Below are positions 1 through 9,163 of a stretch of 64,000 bases of DNA, piece by piece (the first letter of the stretch is position 1; the number at the start of each line of letters is the position of its first letter). Source of the DNA: CALHVX01 sp964640725 (GTDB lineage Bacteria > Pseudomonadota > Gammaproteobacteria > Pseudomonadales > Azotimanducaceae); the NCBI GenBank assembly GCA_964640725.1, contig CAZXIJ010000006.1, positions 105,426 to 169,425 of the forward strand. The letters run 5' to 3'. Below the pieces are notes generated by a model. That model was given only the letters and a program-made list of their open reading frames with translations, made no database searches and was not told where the DNA came from. The translations under genes and the position numbers were made by a program.

Positions 1-64
1 TTCCGGGCGCGGCGACAAGGATATCCAGACCGTTGCCCAGCTCGACGGCGTGGAGTTGAGCTGA
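1..64 (+). CDS. trpB: Tryptophan synthase beta chain, C-terminal end only
   Basis: The window opens inside a gene. The frame starting at base 2 reads SGRGDKDIQTVAQ and ends LDGVELS-stop at 62-64. The SGRGDKD segment is the conserved C-terminal PLP-phosphate-side motif of TrpB, the subunit that joins indole and serine to make tryptophan. Only the last 20 codons are present. trpA begins 3 bp after the stop, as expected for a co-translated alpha2-beta2 enzyme. Confidence 0.9.
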   Translation, partial: SGRGDKDIQTVAQLDGVELS

Positions 65-67
65 GCC

Positions 68-925
68 ATGGCCAATCGACTGCGGCGGCGCCTGACCGAA
101 CTCTCGAGCATCGAGCGCAAAGCGCTTGTTTGCTTCCTTACTGCCGGCGACCCCAGGGTTGAGGCGACGGTGCCAGCCCTCCATGCCATGGTTGCCGCCG
201 GGGCGGACGTCATCGAGCTGGGCGTCCCGTTTTCGGACCCGGAGGCCGAGGGCCCGGCGATACAGCGAGCGTCGGAACGCGCGTTGGCGCAGGGCATGAC
301 TCTGCGTGGCACTCTGGAACTGGTCCAGGCCTTTCGCGAGCAGGACGACGCGACCCCCATCGTGCTTATGGGCTATCTGAACTCGGTGCTGCGCTTTGGC
401 GAGATCGAGTTTGCCGAAGCGGCCAAGGCCGCTGGTGTCGATGGGCTGATCATGGTCAACCTGCCGCCGGAAGAAGGGCAGTCCCTCCAGCAGGCGCTCG
501 GCGCCGCCGGGCTCGATCTCATCTATCTGATCGCGCCGACGACCACGCCGGAGCGGCAGACCAGGATCCTGGAGCGCTGCGGAGGCTTCGTTTACTACGT
601 GTCGCTGAAGGGCACCACTGGAGCGGGCAATGTCCAGCCGGAGGCCGTCCGCGAGGCGGTTGCCGGAGTGAAGGCGCGCACGGACCTGCCGGTCATGGTC
701 GGGTTCGGCATCAAGAACGGCGAGACCGCGAAGGCGGTAGCCGCAGGCGCAGACGGGGTCGTGGTGGGCAGCGCGCTGGTCGACATTCTGGGCGCCGATT
801 TTCCGGAAGAGGGTGACGGCGAAGACAGGATCGAGGCGGCTGCACTGGCGATCGCTGAGCGCGCCGAATCGGCAGCTGCACTGGTCGCAGAGATTCGCGA
901 GGCGCTGGATAGCCTTGCCGGCTGA
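68..925 (+). CDS. trpA: Tryptophan synthase alpha chain
   Basis: TrpA cleaves indole-3-glycerol phosphate to indole, which is channelled to TrpB. The 285-aa protein is a full-length TIM barrel. Glu50 in VIELGVPFSDP matches catalytic Glu49 of the enteric enzyme, YYVSLKGTTGA is the active-site loop, and GFGI and VVVGSALV form the phosphate-binding region. One point is odd: the position normally held by catalytic Asp60 (usual context ADGP) is Glu61 here (codon GAG, 248-250; AEGP). The gene follows trpB by 3 bp and its 3' end overlaps folC. The family assignment is certain; the effect of the Asp-to-Glu change is not. Confidence 0.97.
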   Translation: MANRLRRRLTELSSIERKALVCFLTAGDPRVEATVPALHAMVAAGADVIELGVPFSDPEAEGPAIQRASERALAQGMTLRGTLELVQAFREQDDATPIVLMGYLNSVLRFGEIEFAEAAKAAGVDGLIMVNLPPEEGQSLQQALGAAGLDLIYLIAPTTTPERQTRILERCGGFVYYVSLKGTTGAGNVQPEAVREAVAGVKARTDLPVMVGFGIKNGETAKAVAAGADGVVVGSALVDILGADFPEEGDGEDRIEAAALAIAERAESAAALVAEIREALDSLAG

Positions 926-2255
926 CGCGGTCCGAGCGCCGACTGCCGACAGCCCGCTGTCACGCTGGCTCGAATATATAGACCAGGTGCATCCCAGCAC
1001 CATTGCTCTGGGGCTTGATCGGCTGCGCTCAGTCGCCTCGCGCATGCCGGCGCTGCCGGAGCGCTGGCATGTCATTACCGTTGCCGGGACGAACGGCAAA
1101 GGCAGCACCGTGGCGGCCCTGGAGTCTGTGCTGCGCGCGGCCGGTTATCGAGTCGGCGCGACCCTGTCTCCCCATATCGAGCGCTTTGAAGAACGCATTC
1201 GCCTGGATGGCACCCTGGCGCCGGCTGCAGCAATCAGCCGCGCCTTTGCGGCCGTTGAGGCGCACCGCGAAGACGTGCCGCTGACCTACTTCGAGTACGC
1301 CGCCCTTGCGGCGCTGCATTGCTTCGCAGCGGCCGAGCTGGATGTGGTCCTTCTGGAAATCGGGCTCGGCGGGCGTCTCGATGCCTTTAACCTGCTTGAT
1401 GCCGACACGACGATCATCACCAGCATCGGCCTTGATCATCAGGCCTACCTGGGCGCTACCCGCTCGGCCATTGGTGCCGAGAAGGCCGGGATCCTGCGAC
1501 CCCGGCAGCGGGTATGCCTGGGCCGTGACATGCCGCAGAGCGTGCTGGACGCGGCGGCAGCGCTGGCCCTTGAGCCGCTGCGCGTTGACGACGAGCTGGT
1601 GCTGGAAGAAGCGGCCGGACACTGGCAGGTGCGCTGCCCGGCGGAGCGCTGGGAAAGCCCGCAGCTCCCGGCAGGCTCCTTTGTGAGCAACAACTGCGCA
1701 CTTGCCCTGGCTGCGGCCTGGCCGCTGCTGCAGGCGGATCGGGCGCAGCCGGTGGACCTGGCCCTGTGGGCGCAGACGCTGGCGCTGCCGGGGCGGCGGG
1801 AGGCGGTGCAGGCGTTCGGCCGGCGCTGGCTGCTGGACGTCGGCCACAATGCCCTGGCCGCCCGCAGCCTCGCCGAGTGGCTGCCCGGCCAGCTCCTGGA
1901 GCCCGGCTGCGTGGCCGTGTTCGGCAGCCTCGACGACAAGGATCCCCCGGCCGTCGTGGCGCAGCTGCAGCCGCTGGTTCGGCACTGGGTGCTGGTGTCC
2001 ACCGAGACCGCCGGGCCGCGGGGGCTGACGACGGCGCAGCTCGCGGGCCGGCTTTCCGGCCAAGGGCAGCAGGACGCGGTGGGCGGCCCTGAGCCAGCAG
2101 GCTTGCGGCTATCGCAAGCGGCCGATCTGGATCAGGCGCTGCGGGTTGCGGCGGCCTTGAGCGCGCCGCAGGCGCCCGTTCTGGTGTTCGGGGCCTTTGC
2201 CGTGGTGAGCGCAGCTCGCGCTGCGCTGGGCCTGGCAACCCGTCACGAGACTTGA
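915..2255 (+). CDS. folC: Dihydrofolate synthase / folylpolyglutamate synthase
   Basis: FolC adds L-glutamate to dihydropteroate and then to folates, using ATP. It is cytoplasmic and a member of the Mur ligase family. The P-loop VAGTNGKGST lies at about residues 56-65, followed by EIGLGGRLDA and TSIGLDHQAYLG, with the DVGHN motif in the C-terminal domain. The open frame extends upstream to 813, but family alignment begins near SRWLEYIDQVHPS. The in-frame TTG at 915 gives 446 aa, a normal length, and overlaps the trpA stop by 11 bp. In related genomes accD usually sits between trpA and folC; here there is no room for it. Confidence 0.93.
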   Translation: MPADAVRAPTADSPLSRWLEYIDQVHPSTIALGLDRLRSVASRMPALPERWHVITVAGTNGKGSTVAALESVLRAAGYRVGATLSPHIERFEERIRLDGTLAPAAAISRAFAAVEAHREDVPLTYFEYAALAALHCFAAAELDVVLLEIGLGGRLDAFNLLDADTTIITSIGLDHQAYLGATRSAIGAEKAGILRPRQRVCLGRDMPQSVLDAAAALALEPLRVDDELVLEEAAGHWQVRCPAERWESPQLPAGSFVSNNCALALAAAWPLLQADRAQPVDLALWAQTLALPGRREAVQAFGRRWLLDVGHNALAARSLAEWLPGQLLEPGCVAVFGSLDDKDPPAVVAQLQPLVRHWVLVSTETAGPRGLTTAQLAGRLSGQGQQDAVGGPEPAGLRLSQAADLDQALRVAAALSAPQAPVLVFGAFAVVSAARAALGLATRHET

Positions 2256-2333
2256 CCTGCGTGCCATTCCTATCCACAGTGCAGCCACTCCGACGACCCC
2301 CGCCGGAACGCGTTTTGCCACTGCACGTCGTTC

Positions 2334-2960
2334 ATGCCTGAAGCCGATATTCTCAAGCGTTACCGCGTTACCGGAGCGCTGTTCCTGCTGGCCCTGGCGG
2401 CCATTGTGGGCCCCATGCTGTTTGACGGTGCTGGCCTTGAAGCACCGCCCCTGGAGCCTATGCCGGAGCGCAGCGGCGCTGAACCGGTCGTCGCGCCGCC
2501 GGAGGCGTTTACAGATCTTGAGGCCGTTGCTGAACAGGCGAAGGCGCTGCGGAGCCGCGCGGACGACAACCTGTTTGAAGCCGCAGCGGTGCCGGACCGG
2601 GAAGCTGCGGCCGCCGAGGCAGAAAACGCATCGCCTGTTCCGGCCCCGGAGCCTGCGCGCGCGCCCGCCCGGGAGCAACCGAAGCTCGCGCAGCCATCGC
2701 TCGAGCCGGTCAGCGCCAGCACTGCGGTGTGGGCGGTTCAGGTCGGCAGCTTCTCTCGCCGCGACAACGCCGTTGCCCTGCGCAAGTCGCTGCGTGACGA
2801 AGGCTTTGAGGCTTTTCTGAGCGATGTCAGCGTGCGCGATCAGGTTCGCACCCGGGTGGCTGTCGGACCCTATCTGAGCGAAGGGGACGCGGACAGTGCC
2901 CGGGCCCGGATCGCGCAGCAGTTCGAGCTCGATGCCCGGTTAGTCGCGATGGTGATTTGA
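2334..2960 (+). CDS. dedD: SPOR-domain cell division protein, DedD-like
   Basis: A 208-aa bitopic inner-membrane protein. It has a short cytoplasmic N-terminus and one membrane helix at about residues 11-28 (VTGALFLLALAAIVGPML). A Pro/Ala/Glu-rich periplasmic linker follows to about residue 128, then a SPOR domain (WAVQVGSFSRRDNAVALR, ending RVAVGPYLS). SPOR domains bind denuded septal peptidoglycan, and DedD stimulates FtsI and constriction in E. coli. Its place between folC and cvpA is the conserved dedD position. Its stop overlaps the cvpA start by one base. Confidence 0.9.
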   Translation: MPEADILKRYRVTGALFLLALAAIVGPMLFDGAGLEAPPLEPMPERSGAEPVVAPPEAFTDLEAVAEQAKALRSRADDNLFEAAAVPDREAAAAEAENASPVPAPEPARAPAREQPKLAQPSLEPVSASTAVWAVQVGSFSRRDNAVALRKSLRDEGFEAFLSDVSVRDQVRTRVAVGPYLSEGDADSARARIAQQFELDARLVAMVI

Positions 2961-3490
2961 TGCAGACTCCAGACGTTCTCTTGCTGATCGTGATCCTTCT
3001 GTCGGCGGTGATGGGCCTGTTTCGCGGCCTGGTAAAGGAAACCCTGTCGCTGGTGTCATGGCTGGCCGCATTCTTGCTGGCCATGTACATCTCGCCGCGG
3101 CTGGCAGAGAACTACGCCGACACCTTTGGCGGCTTCACCGTCGCCCGGGTCGTCCTGTTCGTCACGATCTTCGTGCTGACCCTGGTGGTCAGTTCAATCG
3201 TGCAGTGGCTGCTTGGCAAGCTGCTCGAATCCACCGGGTTGTCGAGCACGGACCGCTTTCTGGGCTTTCTGTTTGGCAGCCTGCGCGGGGTCATGGTGTG
3301 TATCGTGGCGCTGATTGCGCTTCGGGGCTTTGCCGAGAACACTCAGTGGTGGCAGAACAGCACGCTCATTCCCGAGTTCATGGCCTTCGAAGAAGACGTG
3401 CTGTCTTTCATGGGCTATGCCCGGGACGTCGTCGTCGATCTTAATGGCCAGGTGGCCGATCAGCTGGGCGAACCGGGGGCGGTGCCCTGA
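2960..3490 (+). CDS. cvpA: CvpA family membrane protein
   Basis: A 176-aa integral membrane protein with four hydrophobic segments (about residues 4-22, 32-48, 65-88 and 105-122) and the conserved GLFRGLVKETLSLVSW near the N-terminus. CvpA is named for colicin V production and affects envelope stress tolerance; its molecular activity is unknown. It normally lies directly upstream of purF, as here. ATG at 2960 is chosen over TTG at 2957 because it gives a one-base TGATG overlap with the dedD stop. Confidence 0.9.
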   Translation: MQTPDVLLLIVILLSAVMGLFRGLVKETLSLVSWLAAFLLAMYISPRLAENYADTFGGFTVARVVLFVTIFVLTLVVSSIVQWLLGKLLESTGLSSTDRFLGFLFGSLRGVMVCIVALIALRGFAENTQWWQNSTLIPEFMAFEEDVLSFMGYARDVVVDLNGQVADQLGEPGAVP

Positions 3491-3534
3491 GGGGCTCGCC
3501 ATGAGGACGCAGATCACCAGGAGGCAGCGCTGAT

Positions 3535-5070
3535 ATGTGCGGGATCGTGGGGCTCGTCTCGAGCGAGAACGTCAATCAGGAAATTTACGACGCGCTGACG
3601 GTGCTGCAGCACCGCGGCCAGGATGCCGCAGGCATGGTCACCAGTGACGGTGCGCGCCTGCAGCTGCGCAAAGCCAACGGTCTGGTCCGGGATGTATTCC
3701 AGGCGCACCACATGGCGCGGCTCACCGGCAACGTCGGCATCGGTCATGTGCGCTACCCGACCGCAGGCAGCGCCAGCTCGGCAGAAGCCCAGCCGATGTA
3801 CGTGAACAGCCCGTACGGGATCGTGCTGGCACACAACGGCAATCTGACCAATGCCCGGCAGCTGCAAGCCGATGTGTTTCGCGAGGACCTGCGGCACGTC
3901 AATACCAATAGCGACAGCGAAGTGCTGCTGAACGTATTTGCACACGAACTGCAGCGCCTGCGGGCCCATCGCCCGGGCCCGGACGAGATTTTTGCAGCGG
4001 TGCGCGCCGTGCACGCGCGCTGCGAAGGCGCTTACGCGGTGGTGGCCATGGTCATCGGCGCTGGCGTGCTGGCGTTTCGGGATCCGCACGGCATCCGCCC
4101 GTTGGTGTACGGGCGCCGACGCGACCTTACCGGCGATGCCTACATGATCGCGTCCGAGAGCGCGGCGCTCGATATCCTGGGGTACGAGTTGCTGGGGGAT
4201 GTCGCGCCCGGCGAGGCTGTCTTCATCAGCAACGACGGGCAGCTGCATCGGGCCAGCTGCGCGGAGCCGGTCGCGTTAACGCCGTGCATTTTCGAGCAGG
4301 TGTATCTGGCGCGGCCTGACTCGATCATCGATCAGGTGTCCGTCTACAAGTGTCGCCTGCGGATGGGCGAATACCTCGCGGAACAGATTCTGTCTCGCTA
4401 TCCCGACGGCGAGCACGACATCGACGTCGTCGTGCCGCTGCCAGATACCGGGCGCACAGCGGCGTTGCCGCTGGCCCATCGTCTGGGCGTCAAGTTCCGG
4501 GAGGGGTTCGTCAAAAACCGCTACATCGGGCGCACGTTCATCATGCCGGGGCAGAAAGAGCGCCGGAAATCCGTGCGGCAAAAGCTCAACGTGGTCGGGC
4601 TGGAATTCAAGGGCAAAAACGTGTTGCTTGTAGACGATTCCATCGTGCGCGGCACAACAAGCAAGCAAATTGTGCAGATGGCCCGGGAGGCCGGCGCGCG
4701 CAAAGTGTTTGTGGCCTCAGCAGCACCGGCGGTGCGTCATCCGAATGTCTACGGCATCGATATGCCGGCCGCCAGCGAACTGATCGCCCACGGGCGTTCC
4801 GAGGCAGAGGTCGCCGAACTGATTGGTGCCGACTGGCTGGTTTACCAGCGTTTGTCTGACCTGGTGCTGGCCGCGAAAGAGGGCAATCCCGGGATCGACC
4901 GGTTCGAGTGCAGCGTTTTCGACGGGGATTACGTGACCGGCGACATAGACGCTGGTTATCTGCGGCAGCTATCGTTCGAACGGAACGATGACATGAAGCA
5001 AAGCCTTGAATCCGACGCCAGCGAAGCCAACCCCGATCAGTCCGTCATCGAGCTCCACAACCACGCCTGA
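3535..5070 (+). CDS. purF: Amidophosphoribosyltransferase
   Basis: PurF catalyses the first committed step of purine synthesis, turning PRPP and glutamine into 5-phosphoribosylamine. The catalytic nucleophile is Cys2 (MCGIVGLV), exposed after Met removal, and starts the class II glutaminase domain (about 1-240). The PRPP-binding motif LLVDDSIVRGTTS is at about residues 363-376. Length is 511 aa against 505 in E. coli. An AGGAGG Shine-Dalgarno sits about 9 bases before the ATG. The last 65 bases overlap the TTG start proposed for moxR. Confidence 0.97.
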   Translation: MCGIVGLVSSENVNQEIYDALTVLQHRGQDAAGMVTSDGARLQLRKANGLVRDVFQAHHMARLTGNVGIGHVRYPTAGSASSAEAQPMYVNSPYGIVLAHNGNLTNARQLQADVFREDLRHVNTNSDSEVLLNVFAHELQRLRAHRPGPDEIFAAVRAVHARCEGAYAVVAMVIGAGVLAFRDPHGIRPLVYGRRRDLTGDAYMIASESAALDILGYELLGDVAPGEAVFISNDGQLHRASCAEPVALTPCIFEQVYLARPDSIIDQVSVYKCRLRMGEYLAEQILSRYPDGEHDIDVVVPLPDTGRTAALPLAHRLGVKFREGFVKNRYIGRTFIMPGQKERRKSVRQKLNVVGLEFKGKNVLLVDDSIVRGTTSKQIVQMAREAGARKVFVASAAPAVRHPNVYGIDMPAASELIAHGRSEAEVAELIGADWLVYQRLSDLVLAAKEGNPGIDRFECSVFDGDYVTGDIDAGYLRQLSFERNDDMKQSLESDASEANPDQSVIELHNHA

Positions 5071-6016
5071 GGCGCTGCGGGTCTCAGGCCGGGCGCAGCA
5101 ACAACAGCTGCGGGCCTTGACCGACGCCCTGGACGATATTCTGCTCGGCAAGAGCCACAAGGTGAAGCTGGCCGTCGCCTGCTTGCTGGCCCGAGGCCAT
5201 CTGCTCATCGAGGATCTGCCAGGGATGGGCAAGACGCTGCTGTCGCACGCGCTCGCCAAAGTTCTGGGCCTGAGCTACAACCGGGTTCAGTTTACCTCCG
5301 ACGTTTTGCCGGCAGACATTCTCGGCGCTTCGATCTTCGACCGGGAGACCGGGTCTTTCCGGTTTGTCGAGGGGCCACTGTTTGCACAGCTGGTGCTCGC
5401 CGACGAGATCAATCGTGCAACGCCGAAAAGCCAGAGCGCTTTGCTGGAGGCGATGGAAGAGCGCCAGGTGACAGCGGAAGGGCAGTCCCGGCCCTTGCCG
5501 GAACCCTTTTTCGTGATAGCCACCCAGAATCCTTCCAGCCAGTCCGGCACCTTTCCGCTTCCGGAGTCGCAACTTGATCGCTTTCTGATGCGTATTGAGC
5601 TGGGTTACCCGGAGCCCGAAGTCGAGCGCGAGCTCCTGCGGGGCGGCGATCGCCGCGCGCGGCTGGCCACCCTCGATCCGGTGCTCACCCTCGCGGAGCT
5701 GACCGCACTGCAGCGCAGCGTTGACGCCGTGTCCGCTTCGGACTTGTTGCTCGATTACGTGCAGCGAATTGTTGATCACAGCCGCAGGTCCCAGGAGTTT
5801 GCCTACGGGTTGTCGCCCCGCGGCAGCCTGGCTCTGCTGCAGGCGGCCAAAGCCTGGGCGTTCCTGCATGCGCGCGATCACGTCGTGCCTGAAGATGTGC
5901 AGGCGGTACTGCCCTGCGTGGTCGAGCACCGGCTGCGGGAAGCCGCAGATTTCGCGGGGCATGGCGGTGCGGCACTGGCGCAGCGGTTGCTGACCAGTGT
6001 CGATGTCGTCGGTTAA
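5006..6016 (+). CDS. MoxR family AAA+ ATPase
   Basis: A 336-aa AAA+ ATPase of the MoxR class, proposed chaperones for maturing enzyme complexes. Walker A is LPGMGKT at about residues 71-77. Walker B is LVLADEINR at about 129-137, followed by the MoxR signature ATPKSQSALLEAMEE. Sensor 1 is ATQNPS. The frame has no ATG before the conserved core; the only upstream start is TTG at 5006, inside purF, so the first 25 residues (Pro/Thr/Ser-rich) are uncertain. It overlaps the DUF58 gene downstream, giving the MoxR / DUF58 / transglutaminase module common in proteobacteria. Confidence 0.9.
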   Translation: MNPTPAKPTPISPSSSSTTTPEALRVSGRAQQQQLRALTDALDDILLGKSHKVKLAVACLLARGHLLIEDLPGMGKTLLSHALAKVLGLSYNRVQFTSDVLPADILGASIFDRETGSFRFVEGPLFAQLVLADEINRATPKSQSALLEAMEERQVTAEGQSRPLPEPFFVIATQNPSSQSGTFPLPESQLDRFLMRIELGYPEPEVERELLRGGDRRARLATLDPVLTLAELTALQRSVDAVSASDLLLDYVQRIVDHSRRSQEFAYGLSPRGSLALLQAAKAWAFLHARDHVVPEDVQAVLPCVVEHRLREAADFAGHGGAALAQRLLTSVDVVG

Positions 6017-7052
6017 ACCCGCCAGCGCGACCGCGCCGGCGTCAGCATCCGCCTCCGGAGACGAGCGTGTGAGCGCCCCGGCGATCGATGCCGCGGGGGT
6101 CGAAGGCGCCGCGGCGCGGCGCTTCAGCCGTTGGCTGGAAGCCCGAATCCCGCCCAGCCCGACCATCACGCTCAGCCAGCGCAACATCTTCATTTTCCCC
6201 ACGCGTACCGGCTTCGGGTTTTCGCTGCTGCTGGTGCTGCTGACGCTCGGCGCGATTAACTACCAGGCAAGCCTGGTCTACGGCATGGCGTTCCTGCTGG
6301 GCAGCCTGTTTCTCGTGACGATTCTGTACACCTTTCGCAACCTGTCCGGGTTGCGGCTGGAACTGGTAGAGCAGCGAAGCGCATTTGTTGGCGAAGACAT
6401 GCCCTTTAGCGTGCGGGTGAGCCGGCCGGCGACCAGTCGCCGGGAAGGCGTGCAGCTGGGCTGGCCCGACACGGTTCGGCAGTGGGCCACGCTGTACGAG
6501 GCAGAAAGCGATGTGGTCCAGATCTACGTGCGCGCAAAGCGCCGGGGCTATCTGCATCCCGGCCGCCTGTTGATCGAGACGCACTATCCGCTGGGCCTGC
6601 TGCGGGCCTGGACCTGGGTCGACCTGAACGCAGCAGGACTGGTCTATCCGAAACCGATCTTCGCGCCGTACCCCCAGCGCCGGCACAGTCGCCGGCAGGA
6701 AGGCACCCTGGTCGACCCCGCCGGCAGCGATGACTTTGCCGACCTGCGCACTTACCAGCCCGGGGACCCGGTGCGGCACATCCTGTGGCGCAGCTACGCC
6801 AAGAGTGACGACCTGGTGGTAAAGAACTACGCCAGCTACGTGGAGCCCCGGCTCGGCTTTGACCTGGACGACCTGCCGGGCGATCTCGAAGAGCGCCTGA
6901 GCCGCCTTGCGGGCCTGGCTCTGACTGCGACCCGGGAAGGACGCGAGTTTGGGGCTCGAATCGGCCCGCGGAACTTTGCCGCGAACACCGGTGAGGCGCA
7001 CCTGGAAGCCGTGCTGCGCGAGCTCGCACTGTTTGGGAGCCGGCGCGAATGA
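6003..7052 (+). CDS. DUF58 domain membrane protein
   Basis: About 349 aa. Two membrane helices occupy about residues 65-110 (TGFGFSLLLVLLTLGAINY and YGMAFLLGSLFLVTIL). The C-terminal DUF58 region holds the family hallmark DFADLRTYQPGDPVRHILWR. DUF58 proteins are encoded with MoxR ATPases and are thought to be their client or partner at the membrane; their biochemical role is not settled. GTG 5997 is an alternative start two codons earlier. The gene overlaps moxR by 14 bp and shares ATGA with the next gene, which suggests tight co-translation. Confidence 0.88.
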   Translation: MSSVKPASATAPASASASGDERVSAPAIDAAGVEGAAARRFSRWLEARIPPSPTITLSQRNIFIFPTRTGFGFSLLLVLLTLGAINYQASLVYGMAFLLGSLFLVTILYTFRNLSGLRLELVEQRSAFVGEDMPFSVRVSRPATSRREGVQLGWPDTVRQWATLYEAESDVVQIYVRAKRRGYLHPGRLLIETHYPLGLLRAWTWVDLNAAGLVYPKPIFAPYPQRRHSRRQEGTLVDPAGSDDFADLRTYQPGDPVRHILWRSYAKSDDLVVKNYASYVEPRLGFDLDDLPGDLEERLSRLAGLALTATREGREFGARIGPRNFAANTGEAHLEAVLRELALFGSRRE

Positions 7053-9142
7053 GCGTGCGCACGGCCGTCGCCCGCACGGGCCTGGCCAACCAGATTCCCC
7101 GCAACGCGCTCGCCCTGCTGATGGTTGGGCAACTGGTCGTGTTGCTGCCGCATATGTGGCACCAGTCCCTCTGGATTATGGGCGTGGCGCTGGTTTGCGG
7201 AATCTGGCGCACACAGGTTCATCGGGGGCGCTGGAGCTACCCGGACCGCAAGGTGAAAGCGTTGCTGGTGGGTCTTGCCTTGCTGGGCGTGGCGCTGAGC
7301 AGCGCCAGCGGCGTTTCTCTCGAATCGGCGACAGCGCTGTTGCTGGTGGCCTTTGCGCTGAAGCTGTTGGAGATGAAGCATCGGCGTGATGCCTATCTCG
7401 TGATTTTTCTCTGCTACTTCGTCATCGCGACCGCGTTTCTGTTCAGCCAGGCATTGCCCCTGGCGATTTACCAGGTCATGGCGACGATCGTCGTGACCGC
7501 GTCAATGATCGGCCTCAATCAGGTGCATTCGGAGGTTAGGCCTGGCCTGTCGCTGCGTACGGCGACGGTGCTGATCGCTCAGGCGCTGCCGCTGACCCTG
7601 GTGTTGTTTATGTTCTTTCCGCGCATTGCGCCCCTGTGGTCCATGCCGTTGCCGACCGGCGCCAAGACCGGCATCAGCGAGCGGATGAAGCCAGGGGATG
7701 TTGCGCAGCTGACCCGTTCTGATGAGCTGGCCTTCCGGGTGGCCTTTACGGATCGCTTCCCGCGCCAGTCTGACCTGTACTTTCGGGCAATGGTCTACAC
7801 GGAACTTCAGGAAGGGGCCTGGAGCGCGCCGCAGCGCAGCAGCCGTGCGCAGCGCCTGGCGGACCTGCGTTGGCAGCACGGCGCGCACCTGGCAAGGGTC
7901 GCCCGCGCCGCTGAGCCGGGCCCAGGCAGCGTCGGGTATCAGGTGTTTCTCGAGCCGACGGCGCAGCAGTGGCTGGTGGCCCTCGACACGCCGCTGCGAA
8001 CAGAAAACGCGATCCAGCGAACGGCGTACCGGGGGCTGCGCAGCAAAGAGCCGGTGATGTCCCTCGAGCGCTACCGGGTGCTGAGCGATCCCGAGACGCA
8101 GCTGGAAGCAAATGAGCTGCATCCGTGGCTGGCCGACGAAGCGATCGCGCTCCCGGCCGGCGAGAGCGAGCGCTTGCGGGCGCTCAGCCGCAGCCGTTTT
8201 GAGGCGCTCGGCCGGGATCCCCAGGCTTTGATTGACTGGGCCCTGGCGCAGATTCGCGAGCAGCCTTTTCGCTACACGCTCAGCCCGCCGCAGCTGCCCG
8301 AGGCCAACAGCATCGATGCTTTCTGGTTCGGCACGCAAGCGGGTTTCTGTACCCACTACGCCGGTGCTCTGGTGTTCATCCTGCGCAGCGCCCGGATTCC
8401 GGCGCGCATGGTCGGCGGCTATCAGGGCGGCACGGCGAATCCCATTACCGGGCACCTTGAGGTGCGGCAGTACGATGCGCACGCCTGGGTCGAGGTCTGG
8501 CTCGAAGGGCAGGGCTGGCAGCGCCTGGACCCGACCGCAGCGGTTGCGCCGCAGCGGGTGGAGCAGGGGCTGAGCGCAGCGCTCTCGGCGACGGAGCGCA
8601 GCGCGCTGTCACTGTTTGCGAATGCCCGCCTGGGGCAGGAGGGCCTGCTCGCGAGCGTGCTGCAGTTTGCCGACTCCCTGGAACACCGCTGGAACCTCTG
8701 GGTCGTTGGCTTTGACGAAGGGCAGCAGCGCGGGCTGTTGCAGAAGCTGCTCGGCACCCTGTCGCCCACGCGCATCGGCCTGGCCATGCTCGCCGGCGGG
8801 GCCCTTAGTCTGGCGCTGGTGAGCCTGCTGCTGTTTTGGCGCCAGCGGCCGAGAAAACGCGACCCGTTGCTGCGGGCCTTTGAGCGCTTTTGCGAAACCA
8901 GCGCCCACCAGGGGCTGCAGCGGCGCCCGGAGGAGACGCCGGCGGGTTTCCTGCAGCGGGTCGGCGACAGCCTGTCGCTGGCGGACCGGGACCTGACGGA
9001 CCTTATCGATACCCTCACGGCGGCGCTGTACAATCCGGGCAATGACGCGCAGGCCAGCAGCCGAGCCATTGCCCAGCTGCGCCGGCTTGCGATGCGTATG
9101 CGGTTTGCCGGAAAGCTCGGCGAGCGCAGCGCGCCCCAGTAA
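7049..9142 (+). CDS. tgpA: Membrane-anchored transglutaminase-like protein (TgpA family)
   Basis: A 697-aa protein resembling Pseudomonas TgpA. A DUF3488 block of about six N-terminal helices spans roughly residues 20-200. It is followed by a periplasmic transglutaminase-like domain, then a C-terminal membrane helix (IGLAMLAGGALSLALVSLLLF) and a short DUF4129-like tail. The Cys-His-Asp triad is visible: Cys434 in GFCTHYAGAL, His478 in YDAHAWVEVW and Asp494 in QRLDPT. The substrate is unknown; TgpA is essential in P. aeruginosa. It starts on ATGA overlapping the DUF58 stop. Use of the symbol rests on family resemblance. Confidence 0.87.
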   Translation: MSVRTAVARTGLANQIPRNALALLMVGQLVVLLPHMWHQSLWIMGVALVCGIWRTQVHRGRWSYPDRKVKALLVGLALLGVALSSASGVSLESATALLLVAFALKLLEMKHRRDAYLVIFLCYFVIATAFLFSQALPLAIYQVMATIVVTASMIGLNQVHSEVRPGLSLRTATVLIAQALPLTLVLFMFFPRIAPLWSMPLPTGAKTGISERMKPGDVAQLTRSDELAFRVAFTDRFPRQSDLYFRAMVYTELQEGAWSAPQRSSRAQRLADLRWQHGAHLARVARAAEPGPGSVGYQVFLEPTAQQWLVALDTPLRTENAIQRTAYRGLRSKEPVMSLERYRVLSDPETQLEANELHPWLADEAIALPAGESERLRALSRSRFEALGRDPQALIDWALAQIREQPFRYTLSPPQLPEANSIDAFWFGTQAGFCTHYAGALVFILRSARIPARMVGGYQGGTANPITGHLEVRQYDAHAWVEVWLEGQGWQRLDPTAAVAPQRVEQGLSAALSATERSALSLFANARLGQEGLLASVLQFADSLEHRWNLWVVGFDEGQQRGLLQKLLGTLSPTRIGLAMLAGGALSLALVSLLLFWRQRPRKRDPLLRAFERFCETSAHQGLQRRPEETPAGFLQRVGDSLSLADRDLTDLIDTLTAALYNPGNDAQASSRAIAQLRRLAMRMRFAGKLGERSAPQ

Positions 9143-9163
9143 CCCTGTCGAGGAACCCGCTGC

